Shown piece by piece: positions 56,061 through 64,000 of a stretch of 64,000 nt of DNA. A program made the translations under genes and the position numbers. The notes beneath the pieces are model-generated. The model did no database searches. It was not told where the DNA came from and was given only the letters and a program-made list of their open reading frames with translations. The stretch is taken from assembly GCA_033002965.1 (NCBI GenBank), contig JAURVB010009005.1, positions 1-64,000 of the forward strand, in the 5' to 3' direction. The DNA comes from Piper betle. Taxonomy: Eukaryota; Streptophyta; Magnoliopsida; Piperales; Piperaceae. Position 1 is the stretch's first letter. Each line of letters begins with the position of its first letter.

Positions 56061-59000
56061 TGTAAAACTCAGGCTTTTCACTCGATGGTTTTAATGTCAG
56101 TTCGGTCACGATCCGGTCCTTTTTGGTTGACCCAACCCTTTTTGTCAGTGCTTATGTATGGTATGTATGTGTGAGTTACGACCTTAGTCTCCCCCGGTAC
56201 TCGGCACCGTCCGGTAGGGTACTATACCATCTCGGCTCTTATTTTCGATTTTATTTGAGTCAAGTTGAGTTAGGTTTAGGACTGAGTCCTTTGCAACTCT
56301 AGATTATTTGTCGTGTGTTTAAAAACTCTTTCAGTCAAACCCTATCCCCCTCGAGACCCATGGTGTGGTTCTCGAGTTCATCTGATAGCCCTACGGGTGC
56401 GAACCCTAGGTGCTCGTAAATTGTGCCCAAAGCAAATGCACCTTCACAACACCTTTACACCAGGCTCAAGCGCAAAGGTGCCCTACCACTGGCCATGTGC
56501 CAAAATTTTATGGAATCAGGGTTCTGGGAAGGTTGACCTAGCTCTTGCATGCAATTCAGTTCAACATGTTTCGTGGCGAGGTTTTCGGCTTCTCGTGGTC
56601 CGGCTTGGCAAAGGCCAGCACCCTTGCACTGGGCCAATGCTTTTGCGCTGGAATGTTTCCCTTTTTTAATAAATAAACCTCTCTCCTCCACTTTTCACCC
56701 CTTTGCTCGCTCCTTCCCACCTTCCCCTCTCCTCCTCTGTTCTCCACTTCTACTCCAGCCCAAAGCTCCTCTAAGCCCTCTCCAACCCAACCAACCTCTT
56801 AGGGTCATAGGTCTTGGGGTAGAAAGCCCCAAGAGACTTCTTCTTGGACCCGTAAGAGGTAAAGGTTTCACCTTCCCTCCATTTGTTGTATGCTTGTATG
56901 CTTGTATGCTTGTATGATATATATTCGTATTTTTCTTATATTTATATCATCTAGATTTGGTTGTTACGAGTTTAGAATCATGTCATTTGCATATGTGTGA
57001 AAATTGTTATTCGTTTTGTAAGATCTGTACGCTTGTATGTGCATTGTTTCAGTTTAAAATTCATATCTCGTATTGTAGATCTCTGTTTTGCATGATACTT
57101 CTCTTGTTAGCTTCATACAAGATAGATTTACAGGTTTTCTCTAATTATGCATTTATGAGCATGAACAGGTGCTAAACATGGCAAAAGGTGGTACTTTTTA
57201 TGGTCTGAGTGACTTGGCCACCCCTTTCCCAAACTTTTATAACATGTTGCAGGATGTATTTAAATGCCATATTTTGCTTGTTTGTTTCTTAGGATGTTAG
57301 CTACCTCGTGTTAAAATATCATGCTAAAATTACTTCATTAAGGGCACGAACAAAAACCTCAATACATTGTGGGTTTGCTGTTTTGGTGAAGTGCTACTCC
57401 ATGTTCTGAGATTGTGCTCCATTGTGAGCTGGCTATAATTTGTCAATAAAATCTATAAAAATTATGGTTGGTCTCCCAAAGTGTTTACTAAAAACCAGAA
57501 AATTTTTGGCTTCATTAAAAATCAATTATGTTGGTAGTTAATCAGGTTTTGTGGGGAGTGTACGAATGCAGGGTGAAACCCTAGTTCCCTAGCTCTAGTT
57601 ACAAGATCCCACACCCTAGTCATTTGATGGTGAAATTATATGAAATTTCTTTCAGACCTTAGCTTGTGTCCCAATAACATCATACTAGGATTTGGGATCA
57701 TTTTTCTTTGTATAGTATGTGTTACTGATTTTCCCAAGCCAAATATGTCCAGCCAGCCTTAGAAATGACATTGCCAATGCCTTCTACTCTGGAGTCCACT
57801 TAGGCTTAAATACTTAGATTTTGGACTTAAGATAATACAAGATTCAAGCCCACGGTTTTGGCTAACCCTCAGAATTTACCTAGGCTCATTTGAAATCTCC
57901 AAACCCACGAACGAGACATAGTAAAATTGGTCTACAACCTAGAAATACTGTTCCTAGCACCTTAGCCAGATTTTAGTGGGCCTTGTTTAATATATTGTCC
58001 CATGAAACCGAACTTGGTAAATTTTGTACCTAATCCTTAGATTATTAGGACATACTGGTACAAAATTTCAGTCCATTTGGAAACTGTTCAGCCTGTTTGA
58101 AAAAACGTTTGGTTAAAATTGTACAATAAAACCCTAAGTATTGGACATTTCTCACTAAGTATACTTGCTAACCCTAAACCTTAATTAAGGTTACATAATG
58201 AGGTTTAACAAGTCATTAAGTAAGATAATTAAGTTAATTAAGCTTATGAGTGTGTTGATACTATATGTGGAGGCTTCTACTTTATTTTGCATGTCGTGTT
58301 GGTCGACGAGTGATTAGGGTTTCCTTTTCACTTGTTAGGATACGTAGAGTGAGCTCACCGACTTAAGCACGAGGAGCTCCACTCATCCAAGTATATCACG
58401 GACTCCCTCTTCTTGACTCTTTGTTTAGTTTTATCGTAGCTTTGCTTTATGATCGTGGGATGGAATTAATGGAATTTTATCAGATCCCACTAAGTTCGGG
58501 CAGTTTAGACAATTCTTTTCCGTAGTTTAATAAAACTTTAAGGTTGAGCATCCCTTGATGGATTTCAAACTCGAGTCCCCAAAAAATATATATATGTATT
58601 TTGCAATGGATTTTCTTGTGTGTGCTTCTTTTGCATGATCTTGTTAGCAGTGAGGTATGATGCGGGCATGTTGTCGTCGACTAAATTTAGGAGCATGTGT
58701 AAGATTATGACATATTGTATGCTCTGTTAAGTGGTCTGGGCTGCACATGCTGTCGTTGAGGATTTCAACACTACAGGTATGATTATGTTGTGTGTTCGTT
58801 GAGTGCCTCCAACCTATGCTTTATGTTTGAGAATACCTTTGTGGGTGTTAGAGTATCCATTTGCCTATTTTGGTGTTATCATTAGTTACTAGTAATCAAC
58901 TTGTTTGATTAGTGACATTTTTTCTATATATATGTAGGTAAACTTCAATTAGTAGTGCCCGGAAATTGTAGAAATCAAGTGGCTCATGGCGAGGGTACCG

Positions 59001-59989
59001 ATTGTTGTGCTTTTATTATGAACTCTTATGTATTTTGTGATGCAATTCAATGTAATATGATCCCCTAAATGGGTTTAAACCTATGATGCATAATAAGATC
59101 AAGTGTTGAATGAGACCTTGCTTTGCATGATATGTGTTGAGTGTTATTCAATGTCATTTTATTTAACAACTTTTCATGCAGGGTTAACCCTGGGCTATTA
59201 ACTAATAACCTTCTGTAGGGTTTGCTTAAGCTATCGAGTCCTGGAACTGATGTTGGAGCAATTAAGGTATACTAAACATATTTAGTTGCAGCTATGTGTG
59301 TATTGAAGTAACATGGATGGAGGAGCTTATGGTTCATACCTCGTGAAGATTCATGTGAAGACTGGTTATTATGGTATAATGCCCAAGCACATGAAGAATA
59401 TTTCTATGTTTTAAATTCTCAGTTGCAGGTATGTGGAATAGGTAATTTTGCCCCCTGTGTTGCCCGTATTAAATTTTCGTATCCTCATCTAAGTCTAAGT
59501 GTAAAACCCATGACTCGAGTCAGGGTTTTACGTTACCAAACCAGTCGGTTCGACCGTTGGTTCGAGTCGCGTCAGTTTCATGAACCGCGTGCTGAGTCGA
59601 GACCAGCCGTGAATTATGAGCGATGAGAGTCAGGTGTACCTGAATATATGATGATAACGTCGAGAAGATGGTGAGATATGAGTTATCACAATATATGAAA
59701 GTATGCAGTATTTTTTCTTTTTATATGTTTGATCGTAGAAATAGTTTTAGGCCGAATGACGCATTAGGGCGCGTTGGATTATATTCGGGTGGGTTATTAG
59801 TTATAGAGCATGCCATTTGGATGTTGTTGTATTTGTTTTATTTTATGGAATTTTTCCATATTTTTCTAGATTTTTTTTAGAATTTATTACGAACTAGTTA
59901 TTATTTTGACTCGAGTAGGAATCGAGTCAATACTTAATTACGAAACTGCCATTGAGGGTAATTTTCTCCCTGCCCAACACTTACCCCCT

Positions 59990-60660
59990 CCCAAACCCTT
60001 GCCGCCGTCGCTGCATGCGCTGCCGCTGCCGCCGCCGTGCTGCCGCCGATCGACGCCACCCCGCCTTGCCGTGCCGTCGCCGTGCCGCCACGACCAACCC
60101 CGGCCAGCGATCGCCTGCCAGCGCGCCGCCGCGACTCCGTGAAGCCGCCTCGGCCGTCGCCACTCCAAGCCTGATTCTGCCGCCATCCGGGCTGCACCAC
60201 CACCGCTGTGACCCTGACGACCACCCCCTCGCCGTCGCCGACGTTTCCCCCATCATCCCGACCGCCGTCGAGGCTGGCCGGAGCCCCGATCGGAGCACAC
60301 CGCCGCCGCCGCCCATTTTTGACGCCGCCGTCGATGGCCATCGCCGCCTCGGTTACCCTGTTCGACACCACCATCGGACCAAGCTCGTCGAGCTGGTGCC
60401 GATAGACCCCCTGATTGCCCTGTCCCGAATCATCGCCGGAAAACCGTCGGAATCCGCCGGAAAACCGTCGGAATCCGCCGGAAAACCGCCGACACTCGCC
60501 GGAACCGCCAGAAAAATTGGATTCTTGGGAAATTTGCCGGATCATCCACCGAACGCACCCGGTCATATCTGATCGGACTTCGGACACCGCTAGCTGCCGA
60601 ATTTCGAGTTTCGAGCCACGAAACGGAAACCCTAGCCGTCGCCGATTTTCGACGACGCGA
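59990..60660. other. CCG-rich block of LTR D
   Basis: A sharply GC-rich stretch (many CCGCCG, GCCGTCGCC) within LTR D. Both strands stay open for about 200 codons, but this follows from stop-poor GC-rich sequence: the translations are low-complexity Pro/Arg/Ala or Gly/Arg and lack any domain. It includes three copies of a 21-bp unit. It may be a transcribed leader of the element, rich in CpG. Confidence 0.7.
60434..60497. repeat. 21-bp unit repeated three times
   Basis: The unit GCCGGAAAACCGTCGGAATCC is present twice exactly and then once with changes (AAAACCGCCGACACTCGCC). It gives the repeated NRRNPPE or FSGGFRR reading in the two open frames over it. Confidence 0.9.
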
Positions 60661-62767
60661 GGTATAATTTATTTTAACTTAATTATTTGAAAGTATTGAT
60701 TATTAGAATTGCATGCTAGGATTGGTGAATTGTGTGTTATTATAATATATATAAATGTAGATTTGATTAAGGATAAAAATATGAAATTTGTTTGATTAAG
60801 TGGTGTTAAAAATGGAGGCTAAGAAACTAATTAGGGTAACTAGGTAATGATCATGATCTAATACAAACTAGCCTAAGTAGACTTGCTAGAATTGATATAG
60901 GTTAATGTGTGTTGATTGATGACGTGATTGTGTTGATTGTGTGTGCATGCTATAGGATGTGTGATTCATCATGCGGGCGTTAGTTTTTAGCTTGATTGTG
61001 TAGGTACGGTGTAGGAGCTCGCCGCCTAGGCGCGTGGACCCGTTTGGAGCTTCTACCAGGTCCGTTTAGGACTCGTTCTCTGATTTACGCTACTCTCTTG
61101 TGTATTTGATTTATTATGTGCAGGACGAGTTAAGTGGCGTTTTATCGAATCCCACTTAACTCGGGCCATTTAGCTAACGATTTTTCGGATTAATAACCCT
61201 CGAGGATGAGATCCCTCGAGTTTGTTTTCGAACTTCAGATCCAGCTCACGATGCCTTCGGGCCTATTGTATAAATCCCAACCTAGACCTTTATATATGTA
61301 TAGTTTTCGCGTTTTCAGTGAGAGATTGAATGAGGGAAATCCGACTACCGTGCTACGCGAGCGGGCACGTGTGTGTCGATAGTGGGCTCTGGAATGGTGT
61401 GCGGGCCGTTTCATTCCCGAGGGATCCTGACAACTCCACCTTTGAGTTCCTCAAACCCGGAGAAGTGTGGAGGTTCACGGGTACTGCATTGCAGCGCATG
61501 TCTAGACTTGTGGTTTCAAAGGGTACTGAAGGCGACTGCCTGAGAGTACTCGGCCTTCGTGCTCAAGGCCAGGAGTAATATGGAAGGTGCAGAGGGCGGA
61601 AAGGAATGAGATTTGATGCGAGAAGCAATAGAGAAATGGCCGAGGCATGAGAATGTGAAAGATAGGGGGACGCTGTCGACCCGAGGGCGACGGCTCCCGT
61701 ATGTGCCCTGATGAGAGTTCTTGAGGAAGTATATGGTTTTCATTCAACAGGAGAGTTTGCTCTCCTGTGCCAGATTGATATTAGTTATTTTCCGGGCCGG
61801 TAACACTCGTTACTGACGGTTTTTCTATATATATGTAGGTGAGAAATGCGAGGGATGAAAGCTGTCGGGACTGCGGAGGAGCAGCACGGAACCGCGCACA
61901 CATGTACCTGCCGCGTGTAATCTATAATGACGGTGTGTTATTACTACGTGATTGATAATTTTGATGTGTTTGTTTAGATAAATTGCTTGATATGAAATGA
62001 ATGGATAAATATGAATGAGTAGGGAGCCTTGGAGTTCAGACTCGGCTCAGGTAAAAACGAATGAGATAATGGTTGAATGTCAGGGTAGATTATTATGTGT
62101 TACCGTATTTTTATAAAATAGTATATATTTTCTTTTGGTTTCTCATTTATTATTTTGTCTTGTCTTTGCTTGTACATCATAGCATGCATGTAGGACTACG
62201 TTAGAACCCACGCATCCCATCCATGCATTTCATGTTTGCATCTCCATCTTGAGACACCGAGGGCAGATCCGGGTCGGCTTAACCGAACCCAGTAGATTAG
62301 CGAACGGTTCGGTCGCCGGTGACATTTCCGGGTCGGTTCACGGGTGAGCCGAAACGGGGTGTTACACTAAGTTACCTAACTTAAAGATTGAAACTAAGTA
62401 TAAGAACCGGATCATGCATCTATATTATCAAAGCTCAACCTCCTAGTTGCATTTGGGTTTTTTCCTTTGTGTAGTTCAGAGTCATCTGATTATGAAAAGT
62501 CACCCTCTTAATTGTCGGAAAGGTGCACCCCTCTCTCATAACTCGGACTACTTATGTTATGAGCCTTAAGTGTAAGATTCTTCATATGATAGAATGATCG
62601 GCATACATTGTATGAAAAACTTAGTCAGGTTAACGTCTTAAGCTTCCGTGAAGGTTGAGATCCGCTTTCGTAAGATTCATGTGAGAGTAATCCAATGAAC
62701 AGCTTTCTGAGTTATAACATCTTAGTTTGGTCTATCATCAAACCCAAAAATAGTGTGTTACAAGTTT

Positions 62768-63069
62768 CTTACAAGCCAACCGACAAATTAAGATGTGTGC
62801 TTTGTACAAACATGTGATGATCAACAAAGCCCAAATGTGATGCTTCAATTTGTTCATGTATTATCAATTGCATATATGAATTATAAATTATGAATTATGA
62901 ATTATGCCTTTTGTTTAGAACCTTGGGATTCAGACTTTGATCGTTAAATTGTGAAGTACAGTCCACTTAGAGTCATTTATATAATTTTAAATCCCATAAG
63001 AAATAATATATAAAATTATTATAGATTGTTACCTTCTACACTTAGAATTGATAAATATATAATTTATAT
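62768..63069. other. Unassigned AT-rich sequence
   Basis: Nothing recognised. Confidence 0.4.
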
Positions 63070-63311
63070 TACTTCCAAGTCCTACTTTAATTAAATTAAT
63101 AGAAAAATAATATATTTTAATATGCTTGTTTAATTGGCTCATGGAGGCAATGAGAGAGTTTGCCTTGGAAAGTCATCAAGAGGAGTCAACTAGGAGAGTT
63201 TTTGAAGTTAACAAGAGTTTTGAAACTATCTTTTGTAAAAATGACGATCAACTAAATGTAACTAAATAGCATCTTCACTTGTTCATCAATGCATGTTCTA
63301 GAAAAGGCATC

Positions 63312-63317
<6 letters not shown>
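63070..63317 (+). repeat. Dispersed repeat, second copy of 47880..48250
   Basis: Same landmarks as the first copy (ACTTCCAAGTCCTACTTTAAT, GAGAGAGTTTGCCTTGG, AAAATGACGATCAA). It runs into an (AT)n tract. Confidence 0.7.

Positions 63318-63353
<36 letters not shown>
63318..63353. repeat. (AT)n microsatellite
   Basis: About eighteen AT units between the dispersed repeat and an inverted LTR A. Confidence 0.9.
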
Positions 63354-63355
<2 letters not shown>

Positions 63356-63375
63356 AGGTACTTAGCCTGAGCTAT

Positions 63376-64000
63376 TGTAACACCTAAATTCGGCCCCTGA
63401 ATGGATGGATTGAATTGTGATATTATAAGTTGGAAGGCTAGTCGTTGGGTTATTGCATACAAAATTTACAAATGTGAATTTCAACCCTCCATGAGGCTTA
63501 TGACAAACACCTTACAGGGTTTTCATATAATGCATGTAGAATTAATACTACATAGGTTAGATTTTAGAGTTAAAGATCCTATATGAGCACTCCAAGCCAT
63601 AAGAAAGGCAGCACCTCCCCTGTGACTAAGAGGGTGAGTTTATAAATATGATGATCACTCTAAGCTACATGAAGGCAACACCCCAACACCCAAGTGCAAC
63701 TAAGAGGTTGAGTACTTCAAGTATGCTATGACGTGCTTCAGTTCTTATACATAGTTTCCGTAATTGGATTAGGTAACTTAATTACTTAATGTAGATAAAT
63801 TTGATAACGTAAACAATAGGTCGTGGTTACCTGTTCCACATACCCCGTAAGAAAATTAAACACAGGCATCATCGAATGTTATAGTATCATACCCCAACAC
63901 GTGGTCTTAATGTGGGTTCTTCACACGGTAAGATGTATATGCTCCTCCCACCCACTATTTTCTACACACTCACAGAGTTGCAACTGAATATATTTCTACC
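63376..64000 (-). mobile_element. Inverted 3' part of an LTR A copy, running off the window
   Basis: It starts TGTAACACCTAAATTCGGCC, the inverse of an LTR A 3' end (47870: GGCCGAATTAGGGTATTACA). It continues through inverted landmarks to AATAGGTCGTGGTTACC (63826) and beyond. The 61-codon open frame at 63401 lies inside it and is not a gene. Confidence 0.8.

Larger units (their letters stand above)
59500..62366 (+). mobile_element. Solo LTR of family D (2867 bp), nested in LTR A
   Basis: It begins TGTAAAACCCATGACTCG (59500) and ends GAAACGGGGTGTTACA (62366). A perfect 5-bp target-site duplication CTAAG flanks it (59495..59499 and 62367..62371). The sequence is much less decayed and less AT-rich than its host LTR, so it is younger. 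Fragments of related LTRs occur at 16200..17240 (plus) and, inverted, at 7732..10420 and 30956..34735. Confidence 0.93.
56061..62762 (+). mobile_element. Solo LTR of family A (about 3.83 kb) with another solo LTR nested inside
   Basis: The LTR begins TGTAAAACTCAGG at 56061 and ends AATAGTGTGTTACA at 62762. The flanks AGTTG (56056..56060) and AGTTT (62763..62767) are a 4/5 target-site duplication. Removing the nested 2867-bp LTR D plus its 5-bp duplication leaves about 3830 bp of continuous LTR A: the pieces before 59499 and after 62366 join as in copy 1 (6990..7330). No gag or pol lies beside it, so two LTRs of a full element probably recombined, leaving one. Open frames at 56313..56917 come from its GC-richer leader and are not genes. 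Confidence 0.85.

Noticed and set aside
56313..56917. Open frames of 118 and 122 codons
   Set aside because: Same LTR A leader region as above; not conserved in frame between LTR copies.
59540..59580. tRNA-like GGTTCGAGTC motif
   Set aside because: There is no cloverleaf around it and it lies in the first 100 bases of solo LTR D.
59934..60587. 217-codon minus and 206-codon plus open frames
   Set aside because: They overlap on opposite strands in a CCG-rich block of a solo LTR, are low in complexity and show no domain.

Overview
This window looks like nuclear DNA from a flowering plant. It is AT-rich, its host genes are split by long introns, and most of the rest is layered LTR retrotransposon debris with initiator-Met-tRNA-type primer binding sites (TGGTATCA). 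I cannot name the species. All calls were read by eye; no alignment or database search was run.

The one intact host gene is on the minus strand (28591..43042). It is a nine-exon gene of the plant fatty acyl-CoA/ACP reductase family (FAR2 / MALE STERILITY 2 type). The exons join in frame to 560 codons including the stop (559 aa), with the Rossmann motif, the Tyr-X3-Lys pair and the C-terminal FAR domain all present. A second copy of the start of such a gene lies on the same strand at the left edge (1..2237). It keeps a TATA box, start codon and exon positions equivalent to the intact gene, but exons 1, 2 and 3 each carry a frameshift, and an array derived from a miniature retrotransposon (TRIM) has invaded intron 1 close to exon 2. 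This is a tandem FAR pair, one copy intact and one broken.

Layout: 1-2.3 kb, FAR pseudogene and TRIM-derived array. 3.2-25.3 kb, what is probably one old chromovirus-type Ty3/gypsy element (long LTR 'A', degenerate pol, partial 3' LTR A), broken open by later insertions: minus-strand LTR sequence with two minisatellites (7.7-10.4 kb), a TRIM with a perfect target-site duplication (12.6 kb), a copia-like LTR that splits integrase (14.6-18.2 kb), and a gag-only LTR element (18.95-24.29 kb). 25.3-27.2 kb, remnants of subtilisin-like protease genes. 28.6-43.0 kb, the FAR gene, with introns 5, 7 and 8 full of mobile-element sequence. 43-46 kb, its upstream region, including a diverged tandem duplication. 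46-55.6 kb, copia-type LTR pieces and an LTR-internal-LTR array. 56.06-62.76 kb, a 3.8-kb solo LTR A that contains a 2.87-kb solo LTR 'D' with a perfect target-site duplication. 63.4-64 kb, an inverted LTR A piece.

No tRNA, rRNA, CRISPR or prokaryote-like operon was seen. I found no convincing new biological system. The most useful observations are the FAR duplication with one decaying copy, a GC-AG intron shared by both copies, an 89-bp duplication that repeats a splice donor, the inverted LTR pair inside FAR intron 5, and the insertion chronology that the nested elements provide.
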